Part shown: piece by piece, positions 20,702-32,196 of the stretch
Layout: each line of letters opens with the position of its first letter
How positions within the stretch are numbered: the stretch's first letter is position 1
Origin: Pyropia yezoensis
Taxonomy: Eukaryota; Rhodophyta; Bangiophyceae; Bangiales; Bangiaceae
Assembly (NCBI GenBank): GCA_009829735.1
Contig: CM020618.1
Location: forward strand, 21,747,346-21,811,345
Reading direction: 5' to 3'
Length of the DNA: 64,000 nt
The notes under the pieces: generated by a model
Told to the model about the DNA's origin: nothing
What the model saw: the letters and a program-made list of their open reading frames with translations, nothing else
Databases searched by the model: none
Position numbers and translations under genes: made by a program

Positions 20702-21251
20702 AAAAGGCGTCCGCATGGGCCTCAGGCGGTCGCGCAGGGAGTGTGTCTGTTGACATGCGGGATGCCAGGGGAAGCTAGTTTGTGTGGCAGTGGTGGTCGT
20801 GGGGAGTGGTGCTGTTTTCTGTTTTGCATTTGTTTGTTTCCTGTGTTTGAACGACGGTGCGGGGGGATGACGGGGGGGTGTGTGGGTGGCAGGGTCGCCG
20901 AGGGCGCAAACCTGGGAACATCACATAGCTGCTCTGTACGTACTCGTCGGTTTCAATTCCCATTCAGTACACATATGGATATCTTTCTTGATACAGTGAC
21001 GCCGCACAGGATAGATATCGATTGACAAGTGCATTCCGTTTTGAATGTATGAACTTGCGGCTACACAGAAGCGCGCCAAATGTCGGTCGACCCCGACACT
21101 CTGTCCGTGGGTGGCTGCGGTGCACACGACCCACCGCACTGCGACGCGGAACCGGTGCGCACGACCCACCGCACTGCGACGCGGAACTTGCCGCGATCGT
21201 TTGCGGAGCTTCACCCGCGCCGTGGCTCCGAGTGCAAGCCCGGCTGCCCGC
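20702..21251. promoter_or_regulatory. AT-enriched intergenic region upstream of the methyltransferase-SET gene
   Basis: From 20930 to 21050 the sequence is unusually AT-rich, with TACGTACTCG, CACATATGGATATC and GATAGATATCGATT, so this is the probable promoter of the plus-strand gene starting at 21252. No consensus element can be assigned. Bases 20702-20930 hold no gene. Confidence 0.4.
21121..21190 (+). repeat. Direct repeat, two 35-bp copies in the leader
   Basis: TGC(A/G)CACGACCCACCGCACT followed by GCGACGCGGAAC occurs at 21121 and again at 21156. It lies about 60-130 bases before the chosen start codon and, if translated, would give a different peptide in each copy. This supports its being leader rather than coding sequence. 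Confidence 0.7.
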
Positions 21252-21561
21252 ATGGCCGACCTTTTGCCACCCTCGTGGCTCGTCCTCAGCGTCACGCGCA
21301 TCGTCACCGCTTGCGCTGAGGCCGTGGTGGACGCCGCCGGTGACGGGGCGGACGCCCCCGCCGCTGACACCGCCGCCATTGCAATTGGCGGCGCCACCGC
21401 CACCGGGACCGAACGCGGTGCCGGCGGCAAGAGGTCTGGGCCTGTGGAGGGTCGTGGCAACCAGCCCGCTACCGCGGCGAGGCGCCCGACAAAGCGGCGC
21501 GCCGGGGCGCCAAACGCTGTCCGAGACGATGAGCGGCGCGGGACAACCGGCGGCGGCGTCG

Positions 21562-21592
<31 letters not shown>

Positions 21593-24500
21593 GCTGGACT
21601 TTCAGGGCGGATGTGGTTGCCGGCCTTCCCCTATTGCATGCATGGACGTGCACGACGCATATCCCGCCCGCGCTATCACTGTCGGCCTCGCCGCGTTGCG
21701 CGACCTGTTTGTGCTGGACAAGGTGCGCATTGAGAAGTTGGACAATCCCGACGGCAATGGGGGCGGCGGCCCGGTAGCTGCTGCTGTGCGGTCAGCGTGT
21801 GGAGGTGATAACAGTACGGCTCCGGGAGTGGCCGCACCCCGTCCGGCCGATGCGACACTCGAGGACGCGACGTGGCCGGCGGTCAAGCTTTGGGCCATCA
21901 CGCTCACGCGCCCCCCTCCTCGGCACGCCGTTCAAGGCCAGCAGCAGCACCATCAGCAGCAGCGGCCGCCCCTCTCGTGGTCTGATTGGCCTCCCGAGGC
22001 CGAAAATGCTGTTGCCGGTACGTCCCCGACGTCGGGCCGCGTGCTCCACACGCCGCTGACGTGGTGGATGGAGGGTTCCCACATCAAGCGCATGTACAGT
22101 GCGGTGTGGGTCCTCAAGCGGTTTGTGTCTTTGCCCCCGCTCGGCGGCGGGGGCGGCGGGGACGCGCGCGGGCGGCGTCCCCGCCCGTCATCCGCGTGGC
22201 TCCGCGTGCTCGCCCTCCGCTCCGGGCGTGTGGACGTGTCACCGCCGACGCGGCCGACGCCGCAGTTGCAGTCGCCGACGCGACGGCCACTGCCACCGCC
22301 GCTGCACGAAGAAGAGACCCGCGGTCTGCCCGGCTGTGTCGTCCACATGACAGACGCCAACCACGACGACGACAAAATACGACAGACAAACGTTGCTGTT
22401 GTTGATTGTACGTCGGGCGACCCGTCGGTTGACGTCCGGGTGTGGCAAGCGGTCCTTGACGTTGGGACGCTGAAAGAAGCTGCCCTGGACGTGGCCGCCC
22501 TGGCCGCGAGCTTACGTCATCGGGACGCATGTGCCAGGCACGCGGCTGGCTGCGGGCATGGGGAGGAAGTTTCGCGTACCGCGGCGTACGCAGCTGCTGC
22601 GGAAAGCGCCGCGTGCCAAGCCAGGCAAGAGACAAACACAGCCGGTCAGGAACAAACCACAGGAAGCGCCGCGCCGCCCGTTCTGCATCGCCCGGGTCCC
22701 GGACAGGGTCGGCATGTGCCCCACTCGACCGGTCGGCACCACGAGTCTTTTGTGACGTCGCAGCGCTCGCGCTTGGCGTCGCCGCAGCCGTTGCCACTGC
22801 CCGGCCGGCCGGGGTGGCAGACCGCTCGCCGGGGCGCTGCCCGGGGCCTGCAGCGAGTGGGCGTGCTGACGCCAGACAAGCGGTTTCTTATAGCCATTCT
22901 GGAGGGCGCCCTCGGCACCGCCGCCTTTGAACGCGGCTGTGGTGCCGTTGATGGCGGCATGTGTGCTGGCAGCGCCAGCGACTCTGCCGCCAAACGCCAG
23001 CCCTGTCGTTGTGAGCGACTGCAGGCTGCTGCCGAGATGGAGCCTTTCGAGCTCTTACTGTGGCTCTCCTCGCTGCACGCGCTTGTTGCCGCCGACGCGG
23101 AAGAGCGGCGGCGGCTTGCACCACAGCGGCAGCAGCCAACAACACTACCATTCCGCCCCGCGCGCCCGTCATCGACACCGACCGGCAAGCTGCAAGGCAC
23201 ACTTCCACCACCAATCGCCGCGCCTGCGGTACACAGCGACGGGCGCAGGCAGGCCTTTTTGTCATGGTGGGCCTGCGCGTCCGCTGCTGCGGCTGCCGGA
23301 GCTGAGCCTCCCCCACATGGGCGAAAGCGTCCTCGTTCCGCCGTTGGGGGTACGGGCGTCCCAAGCAGCCCTGAACAGGGTGCTGACGACGCGTGCGCTG
23401 CGCACCGGGAGGGGCGCGCCTTGTTGGCACTCAGCGCCACCGTTCGATGTGCTGTGACTGCCGTCGTGCGCTCCTGGGATGCCGTCGCAAGGCGCATCGG
23501 CTTTGAAAGCATCGAAAACTGCCTCGCCCCGTACCTCTTGTGGCACTCACGGTCGTGCGCGTTTACGACGCTGTCAGAACCGCAAGGTACTGCCGGCGTA
23601 TTCGCACCCGCTGCGCAGCGGTTTGACATTGCCCACGGGCTCCCCCCCCCAACTTCCAGGGCCGACAGGGACGGGACTCCCGTCTGTACAGAGGCACTGC
23701 ACCGCACCGCCGTCGCGGATGCACAGCTCCGCATGGCTGCTGCTCATTTTGTCTACCACATGGGGGAGGTGACGAAGCCCGAGCGACTCGCCGACGCGGC
23801 AGCCGCTCTGTTGGGAGCAACTGCAATGCAGCAGCCGCAGCGGGGCCAGCCGCAGCGAGGACAGCATCTGCAAGCGCCTTCCCGCCCAGCCACCGCCACG
23901 GCGGCGGGTGCTCCACCACCGGCGGCGGCTGCGTCGGCGGTTGACGCGCTTCCTGCTGCCGTCAATGGGGAAACACAGCCGGGCTACTTGACAGCCGCTG
24001 CATTTATGGGCAGAGGACAGGCAGCACGCTGTCCGTGGGAGGTGGTGGGGGTGCCCCCAGTGCTAAACCCGACCGTCCGAGGCCTAACCGGCTTTCGGCC
24101 CGTCGTCGTCGATGCCGCGGGGGCAGCAGCGATGGGCACCATCCCGCCTGCGACGCCGGCCACCGCGGAGGAGGGGGGGGCGGGGGGGGGGGGCGCCCCC
24201 GGGAGGATGTGTGCTTGTCGCGTGGAGGACGCAGGCGCTCGTGTGAGCCTGGTGAACCGCGCTCTTGCGCGCGACGCAGGCATTGCCGCAGCGCGTGCGG
24301 CGTTGGCCGCGGACATACACCGGGGTGGCACACCTGTCGCTGCTGCTGCTGTTGCAACACACGCCGCTCCCCGTGTGTGTGACGACGAGGACGACGGCGG
24401 CGGCGTGGGTGGTGGGCGTGCCACGCCCGTCCATGCCGCTGGGGGGCAAGGCCAGCCAGGACCGCGAGCAGCACAAGCAGCACGAAAAGCACCGGCAGCT

Positions 24501-27500
24501 GCGTTGAGGGCGCAGCCGGCAGCACCATCGCCTGTACCATCAGCAGCACCAACAGCGCCGGCCAGACGAGCGGCGTCCGTAGCCGGGGGGTCACCAGTGC
24601 TCCCTCCGCCAGTGCCTGGCACCGAGGGCGGCTCTGCGGCTGCGTTGGGGAGTTGCAGGCCTGTCACCAACGGCGACCCGTTGGCCCGTCACATCCGCAC
24701 TGTGCAGACGGCCATGCGTGCCGTTGTGCAAACGCATGTGTGCGACGTGAGGGACCTCGACAAGACCCACAGCGCCGCCAACGAGGGTGCCCGCAGCAGC
24801 AGCAGCAGCAGCAGCAGCCGCATCGGAGGATGTGATGCTTACCGGATTGGCCCCGACCTGCGTGGCGCTGTTCAGCTCGTGCTGTCCGACCCCCCTTACA
24901 ACACCCGCCGTCTACATGCAATGCCCAACTCTCATTACGACAACCTGTCGGAGGACGTGCTGAAGGAGACCGTGTCACGGATACACGACTGGGTTCGTCC
25001 TGGTGGGCACGTGCTACTATTTTGCAGCCCGATGCAGTTCCCGCTGTGGGTGACGCATCTGAGCAAGTTGGAGGACCCACTCCCGCCGACGGATGGTGAC
25101 AAGGCTGCAGCCGTAGCCGCAGCTCCCGGCAGTGGGGAGGAACCAGTGTCGGGGGGTCAACGTGCGGCTGCTGCTGAGGCAGGGGCTGCAACGGGTGCTG
25201 CCCCTGATGCGCCCGACGGTGCGGTCGCCGCTACGACCACAACAGGTCCGCCAAGGACGACCGCCCGCTCAGCTGCCGGTAGCGGCGGGGGTCGTGACCC
25301 CAACCGTGGCAGTGGCGGTGGCGGGCGGGGCGGCTGGGAACCTTCTGTTGGAGAACCACGGCAGCGAAAACGACGACGGCGAGCTACGCCCGCTTTTCAG
25401 GTGGAATCGTGCCCCCTGTTGGCCGTTCTGGCGCCCAACGCGTGGGCACCGACAAGAAGGTCGCCGACGATGATGACCAACCGGTCCCAGTACGTGCTCC
25501 ACGCGACCAGGAACGGAGCGCCCGCCACGGCTGCCTACCGGGCTGTTAATAACCGCACGTTCAACGCCGTCCGGTCGCGCTTCCCCGCGCACCACAACGT
25601 CATTGGCAACGTGGTTCCCCTGCGGGATGTCGAGGTCCTTCGCTGGACGCCGGGGCTGAGAGAGTTGGTCGGTAAGCCGCAGCAGCAGGAGCAGTGGCAG
25701 AGCACCGGGCGGCGGGACACCGACGGCGGGAGCGGGGGCGGCGGCGACAGCAGCGGCAATGAGAATACGGACAGGGACGGGGACAATACGCCGTGCGGCT
25801 CCGACGACGGGGCCGACGACGACGGAGAAGTGCCTGACCCCAACGATGATGTTGGCGACGACGACGATATGGATAGCGACGTTGCCGACGGCTCCGACAC
25901 GGAGGGCGGCGACCAGGACGAGACGGACGATGACGGCGACGACGACGACGACGGAAGCGACGTGAACTGGAGCCTGGGCCCTCAAAGACGCACGAAGCGC
26001 GGGGCACGCCCCCCAGAACGGGGAGGCGGTGCCGGTCGAGGCAGCGCGCGTGCACGTGCACGTGCGGGTGGTGGTGGTGGTGCCCCCACCGCGTCGGCGG
26101 GGGCGTCGGGGGGTGCCCCCGGCGACGTCCCGCCTCGCGCTGGCCGACGCGTGCGTACTCGGCGTGCGGTAGACGCCGGTGCTCCGTCCAAGCTGGCCAA
26201 GCCGCGCTGCCCGCCGCATCCCACCTCCTCTGTACAGCAGCGCCAGAAGGAGCTGCAGCCGCAGCAGCAGCAAACGTCACCATTGTGTCCTCCTTTTCGC
26301 CCAGCTCACCCCCACAAGACACGCCCGCGCGCCCTTGCGCCACGCGTCCGAAGCGAGCAGAAGTCTGTCCTCTTCCTGTCCGAGTTAATCATGCGAATGT
26401 CCAATGCGGACGACCTCGTCCTCGACATGTTTGCGGGCACGTGCTCCACCGCGATGGCCGTGATCAGGATGCCCAGCGGCCAGCATCGGCGCGTTGTTTG
26501 TGCCGACAGCGACCCGGCCGTCATTGCAGCGTCGCAGCCACGCCTGTTCCGAGAGTTTGTCGACCAGGTTGTTGGTGGCGGCTTCCGGTCGTGCCCCGAC
26601 GTTACTGCAGAGGTGGTGCACGCTGCGCGAGAGGTGCTGTTAGCCAATGAGGCCGCCGCCGTCGCTGCGACAGGTGCTGCTGAAGGTGCTGGTGACCTGG
26701 TCGTGGCCAAGACCGCCCCGCTGCTGCTGGCGCCGTCCTTTCAAACGACAGCCGCTGCTCGGGCGCGCGTGCCCGGCCAGCCGTGCTTCACGGCCCTGCC
26801 AGCACACATTCTCCTCCTGCTTGCCAACCGGTGGGCCGCACAAAATGATAACGAGCGAAGGGCGGGGTACCACACGCACCCCCGCGCGCCTGTGCGCGGA
26901 GCTGAGGTCGGCGGAGTGGTCATTGGACTCGGCGGGTGTAGCGTGGGAGACTGGCCTCCTGACCTCGTTGCTCGCCTTGCGGTGGAGGACCACGAGCTGA
27001 TGCGGGCTGTGGAGGCCGCTCACTACGGCGTCGTTGTCGCTCATTCCCGCGTTGCGGGAGGCACCGCCGGGAGCGGCTTGTTTGCTGGACGCCGGTTCCG
27101 AAAGGGCGATACGATTTGCCCGTTCTACGGCGCGCTGACCACATGTAACCTGGCCAAACGTGGTATGACAAGGACCGACCGGTACGCGTCGCCGACACTG
27201 GGGGCCTCGGGACCTACGTCCAAGGCGTTTTCCGAGAACGCCGTCAAGGTCCATATTCGACCTGAAGGAAGCATGGAAGGAGACGAAGGGCAGCGGGGGA
27301 CAACGGGGCGACTCCGAATGGGACAACAGCGACAGCAGCAGCAGCACCCGGGCGGCCCGCAGCAGCAAAAGCAGCAACACGAGCGTGACGGCGCGGAGGC
27401 GCAAAAGGAGCAGGGCCGAGCTCGGGGGGAGCTGGGCGAAGAAATCGTCGACGAGGACGAGGACCGGCCGCTCCGTGCGCGCAAGAGCCGGGTACACTAT

Positions 27501-28184
27501 GGCTCCGCTGTCGCCGCCTCGGCGACTTTCGCGTACATGATTCCCGCTGCCTGGTGTGTGGCGGGCCTGGTCAATGACGGGCGCCGGCAGACACGGCTGG
27601 AGCAGCAAGTTGGGGCAGCCACGGCCAAGAGCTTCTTGGCCGTGCAGCAGGCTCCCGAGGCGGCGGCGTTTTTGCCTTCTGCCGGGCGACCACCGGGCGG
27701 TGTTACACGGAAGGGTGTTGCGAGTGTTGCTGTAGATTCCACTGCTGCTGCTGCTGTTGGTGCTGCCAGCGACTCCTCTGCAGTTGTTGCGGGTGCTGGT
27801 TTGGGCGGCCAGGATGTCAATGTCGAAATGAGTGTCAGGTGTCCCGGCGCTCACGGCCAAGACCCGACTCTGTCGGAGCTTGTGAAGCCGGGGGTCGTCG
27901 CCCTTGTCGCCACGCAGGACATAGCCCAGGGGGAGGAACTGCGTACTGATCACGGTACGTCCTACCGGTGGTTGACCTCGGACATCAGACAAGCCATGTA
28001 CGACGGCGACCGCGCTGGCGCATCGGTCCGCGACGGCGGCAGCGGCAGCAGCACGAGCCGCCGGCGGGGCAGTGCAACAAGGCAGACCACTGTTCGCCAC
28101 ACAAACGCGGACAGAAACCGGGAGCGGACCGAAGCCGACAACCGTCGCAGCACGCCCCACACGTTTGCGCCCATTCACGAGTGA
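21252..28184 (+). CDS. Giant fusion: DNA amino-methyltransferase plus SET domain
   Basis: From ATG 21252 (MADLLPPSW) the protein has 2310 residues; the frame is open further upstream but has the character of leader. The N-terminal half has no recognised fold. Around residue 1213 lies VLSDPPYNTR, motif IV of N4-cytosine/N6-adenine DNA methyltransferases, with GGHVLLFC shortly after. Near residue 1726, after a long acidic Asp/Gly insert (about 25740-25970), comes DDLVLDMFAGTCSTAMAV, the FxGxG-type AdoMet-binding motif I. The order IV before I indicates the beta class. From about residue 1943 a SET-like region begins (GLFAGRRFRKGDTICPFYG), interrupted by a Gln-rich insert, and ends near residue 2235 with AQGEELRTDHGTSYRW, matching the GeEL..dYG..Y end of SET domains. 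One protein could thus methylate both DNA and protein lysines. Whether both sites are active is untested. The stop is TGA at 28184. Confidence 0.8.
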
Positions 28185-29544
28185 GGCCGCGGCCCGACCA
28201 CGGGTGCAGCCCCGCCGGCTCACCGACCGAGCATCGGGGGCCTTTATTCCCGGCCACCACACCCAGTGGCCACGCATGCTCACCCGTACTGTCACCGCTA
28301 CCGGGGCAGTGGCTTGGGCGTTGCGGGCACCAAGTGGCGCTGGATGGCAGTACCGGCGGCGCGCGGTGGGGCCTATGACGGGTGCTGGGACGGACATGCG
28401 GAGAGGGGGGTTAGGGCTGAGTGTGGAGTTGTGGGGGGGGAGGGCAGGGGAAGCGGCGCGCCGCGTACGTGGGGCAGCTCCGTTCAGTGCCACACGACCT
28501 CATTCCCAACGGGAGCTCGCTTTGAGCTGCAATGACAAACGCGATGGGTTCGGGGCTTGACACGGGGAGCGGGGCTGAGCAGGGTGGTGAGGGAGGGGCG
28601 GGGGGAGGGGTGGGGGGAGGGGGGGTGAGGGGGAAGGGGGGGGCAGGGGGGGCCCGTCTGCAAGCCGAAACGTCTGCCGACACTTCCTCGTGGACGGTGG
28701 GGGGGGGGGGGGGGGGGGGGGCGGGACCCGACCTTGTCCACGTCCGCGGGCAACCGCAGGCGGGGAGCCGCCCACGGCAAAGTCTTTCGCGGACGCGGCT
28801 GGCCGGATCCCACCCGGCCGGGTCGCCACCTATCCATTATGTGTGCACCGGCCACCCGGGACGTGGCAGTCGGGCCGGGTCGCCGCCTATCCATTATGTG
28901 TGCACCGGCCACCCGGGACGTGGCAGTCGGTGGTGGCCACGGTAATTAAAAGAAAGCACATTAAATACAACAATCGATAACAAAGCACGTTAAAATACAA
29001 CAATCGATGCTGACCATGACGCACCCGCGCGGCCGGACTGCCTCCCACCCCCCCCCCCCCCGCTCTATCCCTAGGCCCCCCCTTCAGCCGCACCGCTCAC
29101 ATTGATTGTCCTGGCGGACCCAGGGCGCGGTGCAACGCACCTGCAGCCGCGCCACATCCGTGCACGTGCGGTGTGTGGGCCTGCATGGGGCGGCGCGCAC
29201 GCCGTGTGCTGGGGGGACTTCAGAGGAGGGGACGGGAGGGGGGGGGGGGGGGGGGGGGGGGGGTGGGGAGGGGAGCTCGAGAGGACGCGCTGCCTGAAGG
29301 TTTGGAAGCACACTGCCAAGACGGCCGACGGCTGAGCAGAGCGCTATGTGGTACGACTGTGCTCCGGGAAGGGAACTAACTACCAGACTGGGTGCGTGCG
29401 TCGCGGCGAGGGCGGCAAATGGACTTCGACTCGCAACACACAGTCAGCAGGTGTCTATGGACAAGAAGAAAATCATGCATACCTCCTACTGGTCTGGGTA
29501 TGGGTGCCGCCAACCCTACACCCCTGCGAGGGGTGGTCGCGCCG
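28185..29544. other. Intergenic region with G-runs and dispersed repeat copy
   Basis: There is no supported gene between two convergent genes. G-runs lie at about 28613-28650 and 28698-28721 and C/G-runs at 29049-29060 and 29240-29265. An AT-rich patch (AATTAAAAGAAAGCAC, 28942-29005) follows the repeat copy listed below. Short open frames here are Gly/Pro/Arg-rich and not credible. Confidence 0.45.
28761..28945 (+). repeat. Dispersed repeat family R1, copy a (with internal duplication)
   Basis: Begins CGGGGAGCCGCCCACGGCAA and contains the family core TATCCATTATGTGTGCACC then GGCCACCCGGGACGTGGCAG. The core is present twice, 57 bases apart (starts near 28819 and 28876). Other copies lie at 54459, 55960, 58538 and 63358, all in the same orientation. 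Confidence 0.85.
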
Positions 29545-31164
29545 TCAACAGTAGAGCTTTCCAATGAGCAGATCAAGGGCCATTCGCAGCCGGAGATTGG
29601 CGAGTGCCTCTGCGCCAACGACGGGTGGGACGGGGACTCCCAGGCTCAAGCAGTCCGCAAAGAGGAGCATGAAAACGCCACAGCTGCTGCCATCGGTCTG
29701 GTAGGGTAGGCCCTGACGGACGACGATGCCGTCCCAGCAGGTTTCGTCTGCGACGCGTGCCGCCTCCGCTGCCGCGCGCGTCAGGGCAGCCGCAGCGCCA
29801 GCGCGCGTGTCCCCACCGTCGCAGTCGTCGTCGCAGCCGTCGAGCCGCGCGTCCGCCACATTCGATTTCGCCGCCGCCGCCGCCGCCGCCGCCACCACAG
29901 CGACCTCGTCCCTGTACCACTGGTACAAAACAGAGAGCACTCCGGGTCGTACGTGCCGTGACCGGAAAGAGTTGAAAAACCGTACGCACCTGCGCACAGG
30001 GTCGATTTGTGCGAGGCACCAGTGGTTGCCGCCCTCGTGGATGGGCACCAGTATGGAGTGTAGTGCACAGACGTCCACCCCTGCCCCGCGCGTCCACCTC
30101 GATACACGCTCATGGTCACCTCGAACGACCGACTGCTGGTGGTCCGTCGCTGCCCCGTGGGGGTCCCCGCCGGTCAGCGTCGTGAAAAAGAAGGTGCCCC
30201 AACAGTGGGACTGTGCTGGGTCCAGTCGCCGCTTGTGGATGGGCTCCTCGACCGCCGCGGCGTCGCCCGCAGCAGCGACACTCGGGCCCGCAGCATGCGG
30301 TTCCTTGTTCATCTTGCCGTCGCCGTGTGCAGGATGTGTGGCCACCTCAGTCCCGTCCGACATCAAAAAGGCCACCCGGTCTTCGCATGCCTCCGGCCCC
30401 GTCGTAGGTGTCGCTTCCCCGGTCTCTCGCGGCGGCTGGCTTCCCTCCTGTGCCACCGGAGGAGCGTGGACGGGCTTGACTTGCCCCGCTGCGTCACCGA
30501 CGCCGCCGCGAGCTTCCTGTCCAGCGTGCTCAGATGCGCCCCCAGGCGACCCGAGTCGCCCGCCCCGGCGACCCGTGTCAGGACCCTTCACGGTCGCGAC
30601 CTTGTCCTTTGTCGACGATGACGACGCGTCGCCCCGTCTAACGCGAGTATTCATCAACCCAACGTACGCGTTGATGACATTGTCGTCGAGCCACATGGCG
30701 GTATCGGAGAGCCGTCGCAAATCGCCTGCCGTGATGTCCGTCATCGAGCCGTGCACGCCAGGCACTTGAAAAAGCACCGTCTCACTTTGTCGACCGGTCG
30801 GCAGCCCTTTGATGAACGCCACAGAGTCCGGTGGCAGGGGCTCCAAAGACAGGGCGCCAACGCGAGCAGTCGCTCCGACCGGAGGCTTTGGTGGTCCACG
30901 ACGCGCTCTCTTTCTTTCGACTGGCTTGTTGAGCTTCTCAGGGGCCTTCGTATCGGCGGCAGTGTCCGCCGCGGTGGAGGCGGCCGCAGTCGTTCCCGCA
31001 TCGTCCACATGTGCGGACCCAGAACCGTTCGTTCCTTCGCCCACTAGCGGAAACCGCACCGCGCGTTGCAGTGCGTGCCGGTCCCACCTCCACACGCGCT
31101 GCCGCGGAAGGGGCCGCACGCCCACCTCCGATGCACCGCCGCCTGGGACAGCACGCTGGCCCAT
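29545..31164 (-). CDS. Ulp1/SENP-type (C48) cysteine protease with Asn in the catalytic triad
   Basis: From ATG 31164 (MGQRAVPGG) the protein has 539 residues; the frame extends upstream to a TAG at 31258 without another ATG. C48 landmarks are present. MWLDDNVINAYVGLMNTR (about residue 158) matches the conserved WL.D..IN segment. The catalytic His is in GNHWCLAQID (about 381). The third triad position is in RFFNSF (about 399), where Asp is replaced by Asn. The oxyanion Gln and nucleophile Cys are in LPYQTDGSSCGVFMLLF (about 489 and 495). The protease half is split by a low-complexity Ala/Asp insert. C48 enzymes process or remove ubiquitin-like modifiers, or mature viral structural proteins. 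A His-Asn-Cys triad is known in the African swine fever virus protease of this clan, so activity is plausible. Confidence 0.85.
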   Translation of the reverse strand: MGQRAVPGGGASEVGVRPLPRQRVWRWDRHALQRAVRFPLVGEGTNGSGSAHVDDAGTTAAASTAADTAADTKAPEKLNKPVERKRARRGPPKPPVGATARVGALSLEPLPPDSVAFIKGLPTGRQSETVLFQVPGVHGSMTDITAGDLRRLSDTAMWLDDNVINAYVGLMNTRVRRGDASSSSTKDKVATVKGPDTGRRGGRLGSPGGASEHAGQEARGGVGDAAGQVKPVHAPPVAQEGSQPPRETGEATPTTGPEACEDRVAFLMSDGTEVATHPAHGDGKMNKEPHAAGPSVAAAGDAAAVEEPIHKRRLDPAQSHCWGTFFFTTLTGGDPHGAATDHQQSVVRGDHERVSRWTRGAGVDVCALHSILVPIHEGGNHWCLAQIDPVRRCVRFFNSFRSRHVRPGVLSVLYQWYRDEVAVVAAAAAAAAKSNVADARLDGCDDDCDGGDTRAGAAAALTRAAAEAARVADETCWDGIVVRQGLPYQTDGSSCGVFMLLFADCLSLGVPVPPVVGAEALANLRLRMALDLLIGKLYC

Positions 31165-31257
31165 GACAAACGGTGCCACCTCGTACGCGATGGCCGGCTC
31201 CAAGTGGACCTCGTCCTGCTGCCCCTGCTGTTCTTGGCGCTGCTGCTGCTGCTGCGG

Positions 31258-32082
31258 CTAGCTCTGGTCCTCTTTCGCACAAGCATCTGCGCGATCTGCC
31301 TGACCTGGGGCCCCCGCCGGTACCAGCGATGGTGGTGCCGTGAACCCGTCTATAGCCGCACCTTGCACGACGCCCAACAAGAAGCGCTCTTCCACAGAGC
31401 GCTTGGACGGCGCACACGCCAACACCTGTGCCACTCGGCGTGCCACTACCACGGCCCGCGCTGCGCGCTTTGACGCCTCACTCCCTGCTTGGCCTGCCAC
31501 GCGCTCCTCGACAAGCAGCCCTCCCGCCGGGCCTCCACCCCCCATGTGGCGCCGACCACGAGCGGCGCTGGCGACGACGCCGGCGCCGGTGGCGGTGGCT
31601 GCGGCGGTGGCTGCGGCATCCGTGGCATGAACCGAACAGCCAACAGCGGCAGAACGGGCCACAGCAATCGCCGCGGCAGCGCTGGGGTGCAAGACCCCCA
31701 AAAGGGGAAGTGGCGCACGTCCCTTGTCCGTTTGATCGCCCGCACGCCTACCCCCCGCCTGGGGCCCACACAGCTGGGTTTGCCGGCGCTGACGCGGCGG
31801 CTGTTCGGAATGGGAGCTGGCGGACCGCCCACTGGACCGCCCACTGTCCGCGCCATCGCCGCCGGCATCACCTTCGCCGTCGCCGTCGCCGTCGCCGTCG
31901 CCCCCGACGCTGGCTACGTTATCCGTCGCCGTCGCCTGTGCACGAGAGCGCTTTCTACCCGCCACCGCGCTGTCGGTCGCACAGGGAGCGCCCTCTGTGG
32001 CAGGGTCCGTCGGCGGCCCGGCCGCCGTTTGGGCGGCTGACGTTTGCGCCGCAGGTGCAGCCGTCGAGGGTGACCCCGTCAT
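31258..32082 (-). CDS. Hypothetical protein directly upstream of the Ulp1 protease, in the same frame
   Basis: From ATG 32082 (MTGSPSTAAPAA) to TAG at 31258 the protein has 274 residues. The N-terminal half is Ala/Gly/Asp-rich and disordered-looking, with a KRSRAQ basic patch. The C-terminal third is helical and better composed (SKRAARAVVVARRVAQVLA, then APSKRSVEERFLLGVVQGA). No family is recognised. After the stop the same reading frame stays open into the protease gene through a Gln-rich stretch (QQQQQRQEQQGQQ). The two could therefore be one protein with a readthrough or erroneous stop, or a two-gene operon with a ~93-base spacer. A 25-G run at 32169-32193 (C on the coding strand) lies just upstream of the start. 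Confidence 0.5.
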   Translation of the reverse strand: MTGSPSTAAPAAQTSAAQTAAGPPTDPATEGAPCATDSAVAGRKRSRAQATATDNVASVGGDGDGDGDGEGDAGGDGADSGRSSGRSASSHSEQPPRQRRQTQLCGPQAGGRRAGDQTDKGRAPLPLLGVLHPSAAAAIAVARSAAVGCSVHATDAAATAAATATGAGVVASAARGRRHMGGGGPAGGLLVEERVAGQAGSEASKRAARAVVVARRVAQVLACAPSKRSVEERFLLGVVQGAAIDGFTAPPSLVPAGAPGQADRADACAKEDQS

Positions 32083-32165
32083 CTTTGCCGCCACTCCCGC
32101 CGCCGCCGCAGACGGCCGTTGTGGCGCCGGTACGAGGGACCGGTCTGTAGTTGATGGTAGATGAA

Positions 32166-32196
<31 letters not shown>

